Shown piece after piece: positions 1-5,929 of a DNA stretch of 7,088 bases. Source of the stretch: Chloroflexota bacterium (GTDB taxonomy: Bacteria > Chloroflexota > Anaerolineae > Anaerolineales > UBA4823); assembly GCA_030669775.1 (NCBI GenBank), contig DAOVCZ010000096.1, positions 1 through 7,088 on the forward strand, given 5' to 3'. A program made the translations under genes and the position numbers. The stretch's first letter is position 1, and every line of letters begins with the position of its first letter. The notes beneath the pieces were generated by a model. That model saw only the letters and a list, made by a program, of their open reading frames with translations. It made no database searches and was not told the DNA's origin.

Positions 1-271
1 ACTGGCAGAACCGATTCGCTCGGAATCGATGTTTCTGCTGGGCATGTCTAATTTTCCAACAGTGCCTCGTGACGATGCGCTTGCAGCACTGCGCGAGTAC
101 GTTGCGCGATTGACAGAACACAGGGAGCAACTGCAAATACGAGTGAAGATGGGAGAACGTACATTCCCTTTCTACGTGGAAGCGATGTTTGATTTCAGTC
201 TGACGATGATCCAGGCGGAACTGGATTGGATAGAAAAGTTTATTCATCAGTTGGAGGCACAAGATGGCTAA
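1..271 (+). CDS. PadR-family transcriptional regulator, C-terminal part (5' end outside window)
   Basis: The reading frame is open from base 2 to the TAA at 269-271, so about 89 C-terminal residues are visible and the start lies to the left of the window. The fragment is helical and charged. It contains an EP-R-E-FLLG-LSN-like opening, a long Arg/Glu-rich helix (ALREYVARLTEHREQL) and a closing segment with FPFYVEAMFDF followed by AELDWIEKFI. This resembles the C-terminal dimerisation domain of PadR regulators (Vir_act_alpha_C type), where an aromatic segment precedes an 'E-x-x-W-[IL]' helix. The N-terminal winged helix that would settle the family is not present. The stop overlaps the start of the GyrI-like gene by 8 nt, so the two are probably one operon and translationally coupled. 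PadR proteins usually repress their own operon; that is family knowledge, since the promoter is not in view. The methionine at 29 is internal to the frame and should not be taken as the start. Confidence 0.7.
   Translation, partial: LAEPIRSESMFLLGMSNFPTVPRDDALAALREYVARLTEHREQLQIRVKMGERTFPFYVEAMFDFSLTMIQAELDWIEKFIHQLEAQDG
253..257 (+). promoter_or_regulatory. Ribosome binding site of the GyrI-like gene, inside the regulator's coding end
   Basis: A GGAGG sits 6 nt before the ATG at 264, within the last codons of the upstream PadR-like gene. It fixes the start of the GyrI-like gene and supports coupled translation of the pair. Confidence 0.7.
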
Positions 272-878
272 GAGAGATTTTAAAAAAGAGCTCAAACATC
301 TGTATGGACCATCGACGAAGAAGTTTACCGTAGTCGATGTCCCCCCGATGAATTTCTTGATGATCGACGGGCATGGCGACCCCAATAACAACCCAGAATT
401 CCAGGGAGGCATGGATGCACTGTACGGGATGGTTTATACCATCAAGTTCGCTCTCAAACCTCTGGGGATCGAATTTGTCATCCCACCTTCGGAAGCCCTT
501 TGGTGGATGGAGGATATGTCCGAATTCAGCCTGGATAACAAAGACCGCTGGCATTGGACGATGATGATCATGCAACCAGATGAGGTCACCCAGGAAATTG
601 TTGATGCAGCTTATGAAGAATTGGCACGTAAGAAGGATCCCCCCGCCTTATCCAAGTTGCGATACGAGCGATACCATGAAGGCCTGTCGGTCCAGATCAT
701 GTATCTCGGTGCTTATGCCGATGAAGGTCCCACGATTGCCAGGATGCACGAATTCATCCGTGAAAATAGTTATGATTTCAATGGCAAACACCATGAGATA
801 TATCTCGGTGACCCACGCCGCACCGCCCCGGAGAAGCTCAAAACCGTTATTCGCCAGCCAGTGAAACTACTGGAATAA
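264..878 (+). CDS. GyrI-like small-molecule-binding domain protein
   Basis: A complete 204-residue protein of the stand-alone GyrI-like (SOUL/BacT-related) fold. Typical features in order are the first strand with VDVPPMNFLMIDGHGDPN (about 24-41), the helix LYGMVYTIKF (53-62), WWMEDM (80-85), the strand WHWTMMIMQPDEVT (96-109), LSVQIMYLGAYADEGPTI (141-158), and a closing block with HHEIYLGDPRR and EKLKTVIRQPV (176-200). This subgroup binds hydrophobic or cationic ligands in the cytoplasm. Some members have been reported to hydrolyse cyclopropanoid DNA-alkylating compounds. Glu178 in the HHEIYLGDPRR block is a candidate functional acid, but I cannot assign its role from sequence alone. The gene overlaps the PadR-like gene by 8 nt and has a GGAGG at 253-257, so the start is secure. 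The pairing suggests a drug or stress-ligand response, with the GyrI-like protein as sink, co-sensor or detoxifying enzyme. Family assignment is confident; the substrate is unknown. Confidence 0.85.
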   Translation: MAKRDFKKELKHLYGPSTKKFTVVDVPPMNFLMIDGHGDPNNNPEFQGGMDALYGMVYTIKFALKPLGIEFVIPPSEALWWMEDMSEFSLDNKDRWHWTMMIMQPDEVTQEIVDAAYEELARKKDPPALSKLRYERYHEGLSVQIMYLGAYADEGPTIARMHEFIRENSYDFNGKHHEIYLGDPRRTAPEKLKTVIRQPVKLLE

Positions 879-910
879 AAAAACTGGGAGGTCAAATAGA
901 AACCTCCCAG
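877..910 (-). terminator. Intrinsic terminator of the phosphatase transcript
   Basis: CTGGGAGGT (884-892) and ACCTCCCAG (902-910) form a perfect 9-bp stem with a 9-nt loop. Seven A residues at 877-883 precede it on the + strand. Read on the - strand this is a GC-rich hairpin followed by TTTTTTT, a classic intrinsic terminator for the phosphatase gene coming from the right. No T tract follows the hairpin on the + strand, so termination of the GyrI-like transcript here is less certain. The T tract overlaps the GyrI-like stop codon. Confidence 0.85.
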
Positions 911-959
911 CTAATCTAGATTGAATTGATTTTATCGAAAATCGGGCTCCGGTTTGGGT

Positions 960-986
960 TTATTTTCCAAGGTAGCGATATTCCAT
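960..986 (-). CDS. Tiny ORF (8 codons) with strong ribosome binding site; possible gene remnant
   Basis: On the - strand an ATG at 986 encodes MEYRYLGK and then TAA (962-960). GGAGG (996-992) lies 5 nt upstream of it, a better ribosome binding site than the phosphatase has. An in-frame ATG at 998 would give 12 residues. The peptide matches the way many aldo/keto reductases begin (MEYRYLGKTGLKVS-like), so this could be the first codons of a deleted gene. In another frame the next bases encode ENKPKPEPDFR ending at a TAA (934-932), just before the terminator at 910, which would fit the far end of the same deleted gene. It could equally be a leader peptide or chance. It lies between the phosphatase stop and its terminator, so it would be on that transcript. 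Confidence 0.25.
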   Translation of the reverse strand: MEYRYLGK

Positions 987-1021
987 AGTTACCTCCATCG
1001 TGTTGATGTAGTAATAGGATG

Positions 1022-1804
1022 TTATTGTCTTGGCTTGATCTGTTTCCTGGAGTTCGATACTAATTCTGATGTCGCTCCCGACAATATGGGGAAACTTGTC
1101 AAGCGGTAATCATAGTTTGCCCGAAGGGGAAATGGGTGAGAGTGATCGTACGTTTCGATAGCGCCACCGGATTCATTAACGATTAACCAGCCGGCAGCGA
1201 TATCCCAGATCTTTGGTGTGGCTTCGAATCCGACTACTGCCATGCCACGTGCTACAGCACACAATGTATAGCATGCAGATCCAAGTATGCGGGTTTTGTA
1301 GCGAATGGAGACATCATACTGCTGGTGTGTGCGAGTGCAGCAAGAGAAGAACGAGGTTGGCTGACCTGGTATTGGTGGTTGAGCGTGTATTTGCTCGCCA
1401 TTCAAGAAGGCTCCAGAGCTGCGTTGGGCAGTAAAGAGCTCATCCAGCATTGGAAAATATACCACCCCGATGGAGGGCCAACCATCCACAATGCGGGCGA
1501 TGGAAACACCCCAGATAGGCATCCCTAAACTGAAATTCGTCGTACCATCCAACGGATCGACCACCCAAACCGCGGCATCAATTTCGCCAATAGTGGGTTG
1601 TAATTCTTCACTGATCAGGTTTTCCGTTGGGTATTTGCGCTGGATAGCTTGAGCGATTAACTGGTCGGCCGAAAGGTCTGCTTCAGTGACAACACTGTAG
1701 TCTTCTTTCAGGCTGGTGAAAGTACCATTGGGGGTGAAATATTCTAATAAATGCTTTCCGGTATCAAAAGCGAGCTGTGCTGCAAATGTTAATGGTGAAT
1801 CCAT
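1022..1804 (-). CDS. Inositol monophosphatase family protein
   Basis: A 260-residue cytoplasmic Mg-dependent sugar-phosphate phosphatase of the IMPase/FBPase/CysQ superfamily, near the usual family length. Visible motifs are the K-x-D-x-S-V-V-T-E-A-D block (33-43), the ISEE metal-binding glutamates (Glu66, Glu67), DPLDGTTNF (Asp83 and Asp86 as metal ligands, 83-91), the RILGSACYTLCAVARG block (172-187) and WDIAAG (Trp200, Asp201) followed by ESGG. All catalytic positions are intact, so the enzyme is probably active on myo-inositol 1-phosphate or another sugar or nucleotide phosphate such as FBP, NADP or PAP; the exact substrate cannot be read from these motifs. I chose the ATG at 1804 over the TTG at 1807 because no ribosome binding site favours either and the family starts nearby. 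It runs convergently toward the PadR/GyrI pair and ends at a terminator at 877-910. No partner gene is in the same operon. Confidence 0.88.
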   Translation of the reverse strand: MDSPLTFAAQLAFDTGKHLLEYFTPNGTFTSLKEDYSVVTEADLSADQLIAQAIQRKYPTENLISEELQPTIGEIDAAVWVVDPLDGTTNFSLGMPIWGVSIARIVDGWPSIGVVYFPMLDELFTAQRSSGAFLNGEQIHAQPPIPGQPTSFFSCCTRTHQQYDVSIRYKTRILGSACYTLCAVARGMAVVGFEATPKIWDIAAGWLIVNESGGAIETYDHSHPFPLRANYDYRLTSFPILSGATSELVSNSRKQIKPRQ

Positions 1805-1810
1805 CAAATC

Positions 1811-1840
1811 AGTATATCATTTATCAGTAGTGGAAATTAA
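1811..1840 (-). promoter_or_regulatory. Possible promoter of the phosphatase gene (leaderless arrangement)
   Basis: A -10-like TATACT lies at 1816-1811, about 6 nt from the ATG at 1804, so transcription would begin at or next to the start codon. A weak -35-like TTAATT (1840-1835) is 18 nt upstream. No ribosome binding site is seen before this ATG, which agrees with a leaderless mRNA. The -35 match is poor. Confidence 0.3.
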
Positions 1841-2018
1841 ATTTAACCCGTCTGGGGACTGGTAGTTTAATAGGTCGGATCACTAACAAGAGCTATACAT
1901 GCCACATACGATCTACTAATAAGTTCTAGGGTAAGATTCCCGGGATTTTATCGCGAATGTAGGTGTTGAACCGGAATTAGATAGCATGTTCAAAAATATA
2001 CTTTGAAAGAATAGAATT

Positions 2019-3998
2019 TTATGCCTTTGTCACGATCTCGAAATAATCTTGAGTAAGCGTGTCCTGGGAGGAGTCACTCAGGTATTCCATCAGATCTCTA
2101 GCCACAAGGGCTTTGTGTTCTGCGTCTCGACGGCTCCAGGTGCGGCTCTTGACTTCCAAGAAATGCCCGAGCTGCGGTTCATCAACCCGATCAAGGTTGA
2201 TATAAAACTCTGTACCCTGGAATAGAACCCGCCAACGCAGGCGATGTTTCTCGATCACTACTTCTTTTGATGGATCGAAATACTCCCGGTAGAAGCGTAA
2301 GCTATGCGTGGCGGGAGCGATATAACGACTGCGTGAAAGCAGGACATCGCTCTCGTATTGCGCCTCGCGGGTTGGTCCGATCATTGTCAACCTGTAGCGA
2401 ACATTGGTGATCTCGTCGTTTTCGTCGATATATTCATCTTCACGATAGCGTAAAATCCCCTGAGTTGGATCAGCAAACATGAAATAAACATCATATTCAT
2501 GGTAGTGGCGCGAATATAGAATCTCTAACCCCGGACCTTTGATGGCAGCCAGTACTGGATTTGGATCAGGGATGCGTACTTTTACCTGGACCTCAAAGCT
2601 CTCGCCTTCCATCGCTCCACCAATGGCCACCAACTTGGATAAAACCGATTTTTCCCGTTCTACCAGGAAAGCATCTATGCGGTGGGCATACTCATTTGCC
2701 TGGAGGATCAAATCGGCATGATCGAGCGTTGTCAATACTTGATCGCGCATCAGCCAGCGACCATTAACCATCACAGATTTAACATCGGTAGATTTTGCTG
2801 AATATACCAATTGGGAATAAACATTCATCTCATCGCGATGGAAACGAGGTGTGTTGTGAAGCGTTGAAATATCAACAATGATCAAATCAGCCCGTTTCCC
2901 TGGATCAAGGGTGCCGATCAAATCGTCCATATACATTGCCCTGGCACCTAAGCGTGTGGCCATAGACAGGGCGGTTGCTGCTGGGACCGTTGTAGGGTCT
3001 CCAGTGATCCCTTTCGCCAGCAATGCAGCCAAACGGATCTCTTCGAACATATCCAGGTCGTTGTTGGATGCCGGACCATCCGTTCCGATACCCACATTCA
3101 AACCCAACTCCAACATTTTACTTACTGGGGCAGCTCCAGAAGCGAGCTTGAGATTAGACGAAGGGCAATGAGCGACACCCGCGCTGTGGTGGTGCAAAGT
3201 ATGCATTTCGCCCTCGTCGATGTGTACACAGTGGGCTGCCAAAACCTTGGCATCAAAAAGGTTGTTCTTTTTCGCATACGGAATAACTGGCATCCCATTC
3301 TCGGCGCGCGAGTTTTCAACTTCCGATTCTGTCTCCGCCAGATGGGTGTGAAGTGGAATGTCATACTCGACTGCCAGTTCGGCTGTTGCGCGTAAAATAT
3401 CCTCAGTGCAGGTATAAGGTGAGTGTGGAGCGACGGAAGGCACGATCAAAGGGTGATCTTTCCAGCGTTGGATGAATTCACGGGCAGCGGCGAGCGATTC
3501 TTCATAGGATTGGGCATCTGGAGTTGGGAATTTAAGCACGGTTTGAGAACATATTGCGCGCAGACCGGCTTCCGAGGTAGCCTGTGCGACCTGCTCTTCA
3601 AAATAATACATGTCAGCAAAGCAGGTAACACCATTACGAATCAGTTCCACACAGGCCATCTGTGTGCCTAAGCGCACAAATTCCGGGGAGACGAACTCCC
3701 TTTCCACCGGCATCATGTACCCCATCAGCCATACATCCAGGCGAAGGTCATCAGCTAGTCCCCGTAAGAGAGTCATCGGGACGTGGGTATGGGCGTTGAT
3801 CAATCCCGGCATGACCACATTCCCCTCGCAGTCGACAATTTCTTTCGCAGTAAAAGACTGACGGACCTCTCTGTCAGGACCGACTGCCAGGATTGTCTCC
3901 CCTGATATGGCTACAGCTCCGGGATCATACTGGTTCAATTCCTCATCCATACTCAGAACGATGGCATTGGTTAATAAATATTCTGCGCTTTCAGCCAT
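2019..3998 (-). CDS. MTA/SAH-deaminase-like amidohydrolase fused to a C-terminal CYTH domain
   Basis: A 659-residue two-domain protein. Residues 1 to about 440 are an amidohydrolase of the TRZ/ATZ, S-adenosylhomocysteine/5'-methylthioadenosine deaminase group. Metal and substrate residues are NAHTH (His70, His72), HLAET (His219, Glu222), AAHCVH (His256) and TDGPASNNDLDMFEE (Asp307), all intact. Such enzymes deaminate an adenine or related ring; the exact substrate is unproven. Residues about 465-659 form a CYTH (triphosphate tunnel) domain: FEVQVKVRI (468-476), YDVYF (502-506), LRYRED (516-521), RYRLT (534-538), VIEKHRLRWRV (581-591) and NLDRV..LGHFLEVKSR (601-619). The usual ExExK reads E469-x-Q471-x-K473, and the usual distal ExE reads E615-x-K617, so catalysis in this domain is doubtful. 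The ATG at 3998 is chosen because AAAGG lies 7 nt upstream and the promoter lies between it and the farther TTG at 4055. A single-domain amidohydrolase is about 430-450 residues, so the C-terminal 200 are extra. Confidence 0.85.
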   Translation of the reverse strand: MAESAEYLLTNAIVLSMDEELNQYDPGAVAISGETILAVGPDREVRQSFTAKEIVDCEGNVVMPGLINAHTHVPMTLLRGLADDLRLDVWLMGYMMPVEREFVSPEFVRLGTQMACVELIRNGVTCFADMYYFEEQVAQATSEAGLRAICSQTVLKFPTPDAQSYEESLAAAREFIQRWKDHPLIVPSVAPHSPYTCTEDILRATAELAVEYDIPLHTHLAETESEVENSRAENGMPVIPYAKKNNLFDAKVLAAHCVHIDEGEMHTLHHHSAGVAHCPSSNLKLASGAAPVSKMLELGLNVGIGTDGPASNNDLDMFEEIRLAALLAKGITGDPTTVPAATALSMATRLGARAMYMDDLIGTLDPGKRADLIIVDISTLHNTPRFHRDEMNVYSQLVYSAKSTDVKSVMVNGRWLMRDQVLTTLDHADLILQANEYAHRIDAFLVEREKSVLSKLVAIGGAMEGESFEVQVKVRIPDPNPVLAAIKGPGLEILYSRHYHEYDVYFMFADPTQGILRYREDEYIDENDEITNVRYRLTMIGPTREAQYESDVLLSRSRYIAPATHSLRFYREYFDPSKEVVIEKHRLRWRVLFQGTEFYINLDRVDEPQLGHFLEVKSRTWSRRDAEHKALVARDLMEYLSDSSQDTLTQDYFEIVTKA

Positions 3999-4005
3999 TT
4001 CGTAA

Positions 4006-4010
4006 CCTTT
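4006..4010 (-). promoter_or_regulatory. Ribosome binding site deciding the start of the amidohydrolase-CYTH gene
   Basis: AAAGG (4010-4006, within GAGAAAGG) lies 7 nt before the ATG at 3998 on the - strand. It supports this ATG over the in-frame TTG at 4055, which has no such site and lies upstream of the predicted -10 box. Confidence 0.5.
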
Positions 4011-4041
4011 CTCTCCCAAACGAGAAGAAAAACCATTCCTT

Positions 4042-4070
4042 ATTATATTTGACAAATCAGCTACTTACAA
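4042..4070 (-). promoter_or_regulatory. Promoter of the amidohydrolase-CYTH gene, overlapping the CinA stop codon
   Basis: On the - strand TTGTAA (4070-4065; 4 of 6 to the sigma-70 -35 consensus) and a perfect TATAAT (4047-4042) are separated by exactly 17 nt. The expected transcription start near 4035 leaves a leader of about 37 nt with a ribosome binding site. The last three bases of the -35 box are the TAA stop codon of the CinA-like gene. Confidence 0.6.
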
Positions 4071-5207
4071 TTTGCGCATTATATCCAAACTCTGGTTAAC
4101 TGCCCAGGTTACAGCGTATCCTGGAGGGCCACCGTAGGAAAGAGGTATCTGCTGCTCTCCATCTGGTGTGATCACAGCCAGATAGATTATCTGTTGTTCT
4201 TCACCGGGATGCAGCGTAACACCCATGACTACATCAACCTGATGGGCTTGTCGATAGCTCTCGATAATTTGGAGGAGATAATCTGCATTTAATGGATTAG
4301 TCAACACCTCACCGCCGGAGAAAGGACCGCTGGTTGAAGCAAGCCGGTGAATCAGCTCTCCGTTCAAGCCGGCTTCAACCACAGCCAATTCCCATCCTTT
4401 TGATCCCAGGTGGGTGAGGGCAACCTGTTCAAGGGATTCCTGGTCAGCCCCAAAAATCCAATCTCCCAGACGCTGGCGCAACTTTCCTTCAATCTCCTGG
4501 ATCATAGCTTGCGCGTTTTCTTCAGAGTCAGCCTTGGCAGTGATACGCACATCCACCCGGCCTGAATGAGCAGCAAGACCGACAGTCGGGTTGCCCAGCA
4601 GCTCCAAATCGCCGATCACATTATCAATCTGAGATTCTCCGACTCCAGCGGTATGGATCACCCGTGCTTTAATCACCGCGTGTAAATCTAAGCGCTGGCG
4701 CAGGTAAGGGATGATCGTGATTTCCATGAGATGCTCCATCTCACGCGGCACGCCTGGTAAGGCGATGATAGAGCAATCCTCTGTTTCAAAGATGAATGCT
4801 GGTGCAGTCCCGACTGGATTTTCAACCGCGATGGCTCCTTGCGGTACATAAGCCTGCCGCTTGTTATTTTCCGTGGGAGTACGGCCAAAGCGCAGGTACC
4901 GTTCCGTTATCTGTTCCCAGAGTTCGTCTCGGAATTCAGTCTGTACTCCAACAGCTAAAGCCACAGCTTGACGAGTTGGATCGTCAACTGTTGGTCCGAG
5001 TCCACCGGTTGTGATGATGATATCGCTGCTCGACAGGCTATTTTGGATAGCCTGTGCAATACGGTTGACATTATCTCCCACGGTTGTCTGGCGGAAGAGA
5101 TCGATACCCTGTTCGCGCAGCTTGCGCGACAGATATCGGGTATTGGTATCGACGATTTCACCGAGCAGAATTTCGGTGCCAATGGTGATGATCTCAGCAG
5201 TAGGCAT
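4065..5207 (-). CDS. cinA: CinA-like protein with degenerate C-terminal deamidase domain
   Basis: A 380-residue protein. Residues 1 to about 170 are the MoaB/MogA-like (COG1058) domain, with EIITIGTEILLGEIVDTN (5-22), TTVGDN (41-46), ITTGGLGPTVDD (65-76), NPVGTAPAF (130-138) and LPGVPREME (150-158). A middle alpha/beta part (about 175-250) carries the TAGVGES motif (186-192) typical of CinA. The C-terminal part (about 255-380) aligns by position with the CinA/PncC nicotinamide-mononucleotide deamidase domain (COG1546). Where active enzymes have ESCTGG, this protein reads EAGLNG (278-283), so the catalytic Ser and the TGG loop are missing. In the family the first domain hydrolyses ADP-ribose and the second recycles NMN to NAD precursors; here only the first seems competent. 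No ribosome binding site is obvious before the ATG at 5207. The gene is 47 nt downstream of a broken oxidoreductase and precedes the amidohydrolase-CYTH gene by 66 nt. The name refers to the family; the C-terminal role is unknown. Confidence 0.85.
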   Translation of the reverse strand: MPTAEIITIGTEILLGEIVDTNTRYLSRKLREQGIDLFRQTTVGDNVNRIAQAIQNSLSSSDIIITTGGLGPTVDDPTRQAVALAVGVQTEFRDELWEQITERYLRFGRTPTENNKRQAYVPQGAIAVENPVGTAPAFIFETEDCSIIALPGVPREMEHLMEITIIPYLRQRLDLHAVIKARVIHTAGVGESQIDNVIGDLELLGNPTVGLAAHSGRVDVRITAKADSEENAQAMIQEIEGKLRQRLGDWIFGADQESLEQVALTHLGSKGWELAVVEAGLNGELIHRLASTSGPFSGGEVLTNPLNADYLLQIIESYRQAHQVDVVMGVTLHPGEEQQIIYLAVITPDGEQQIPLSYGGPPGYAVTWAVNQSLDIMRKL

Positions 5208-5253
5208 AATGGTTGTTGTTCATCAAGAACGCTAGATAACCGTGAAAATAAAA

Positions 5254-5281
5254 CTTATACCACATTATATTCCTTGATCAA
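5254..5281 (-). promoter_or_regulatory. Possible promoter of the CinA-like gene
   Basis: On the - strand TTGATC (5281-5276) and TATAAG (5259-5254) are 16 nt apart, with the expected transcription start about 40 nt before the ATG at 5207. A separate TATAAT (5269-5264) lies nearby but lacks a matching -35. The boxes fall in the last codons and stop of the broken oxidoreductase, so the CinA-like gene need not depend on it. Confidence 0.35.
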
Positions 5282-5863
5282 CCTGCCACCTTCGAAACGA
5301 GCTAAATCGAGAGTGGAAACATCAAGACTGGATGCCTGGCCATCCAGGATAATCTCGCTGATGATTTTTCCAGCCACTGGTCCATGCATAAAACCATGTC
5401 CGGAGAATCCGGCGCAGATATAAAAACCCTGCTATGGGAGTAGATCCAAAAATTGGACGGGCATCTGGTGTGTTCTCATAAAGACCAGCCCAATGGGATA
5501 GCAATCCCGCATTTTCCAATAAGGGCATACAGGCTGAGGCGACTTCAAGGTGGGTGATTTCCCAGGCTGTATCGACATCCTGATCAAATCCAGGTTCATC
5601 ATCGGCAGACGCTCTCGAATTTCATCTCCATCCAGCCAGATGGTCTGCACTCCAAGACGATGCTGCAGCTGGATATTGATCTCAGTTGAAAATTGATATC
5701 GAACTCCACCAGCACAGCGCCCGGTGGCAACCTGTCCGAAAAACTGCTCTTTCTCCAAGAGCAACACATTTTTTCCCCCGCGGGCTGCCAGGTGGTCGGC
5801 AATGCTGGCGCCCATCACCCCACCTCCGATAATTACATTGTCAACAGTACTTGGTATATCCAT
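5255..5863 (-). pseudogene. FAD-dependent oxidoreductase (DAO/sarcosine-oxidase-like), internally deleted and frameshifted
   Basis: The ATG at 5863 begins an FAD-binding N-terminus with VIIGGGVMGASIA (GxGxxG, residues 10-22), then a Glu-Lys (LLLEKEQF) that would bind the FAD ribose, and TGRCAGGVRYQFSTEINI. Three disruptions follow. Near 5664-5672 the frame jumps from TEINIQL to QHRLGVQTIWLDGDEIRERLP, losing roughly 45-50 residues present in relatives. At 5588-5594 (CCTGGAT) the frame switches from MMNLD to PGFDQDVDTAWEITHLE, skipping much of the middle. At 5422-5426 a fifth T in a T run shifts the frame; removing it gives FYICAGFSGHGFMHGPVAGK and then the C-terminus ending EYNVV and TAA (5257-5255). 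Only about 203 codons remain of a family length near 385-390. Intact relatives oxidise N-methyl or other secondary amino acids. The neighbouring OCD-family gene suggests a former amino-acid catabolic pair. The single extra T could be a sequencing error; the deletions are harder to explain that way. Confidence 0.85.
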
Positions 5864-5929
5864 TTCAGTGTTAAGGATTTCTGCCTCGTCGGGAAATTTC
5901 CAGGGAATCGTACAACAAGTACGCCAATT

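Noticed and set aside
240..575. A 111-codon open frame on the - strand opposite the GyrI-like gene
   Set aside because: It is antisense to a gene with clear family motifs, has no recognisable protein features and no ribosome binding site of note.
1989..2007. Inverted repeat TTCAAA...TTTGAA after the amidohydrolase-CYTH stop
   Set aside because: The stem is only 6 bp and AT-rich, with no clear T tract on the - strand, so it is not a convincing terminator.
1808..2018. Search of the gap for a tRNA, small RNA or riboswitch
   Set aside because: No cloverleaf, T-loop consensus, riboswitch core or ORF of interest on either strand; only a weak promoter-like element near the phosphatase start.
2019..4055. 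Longer form of the amidohydrolase-CYTH gene starting at TTG 4055
   Set aside because: The TTG lies upstream of a good -10 box (4047-4042), has no ribosome binding site, and adds 19 residues unlike the family; the ATG at 3998 is better on all counts.
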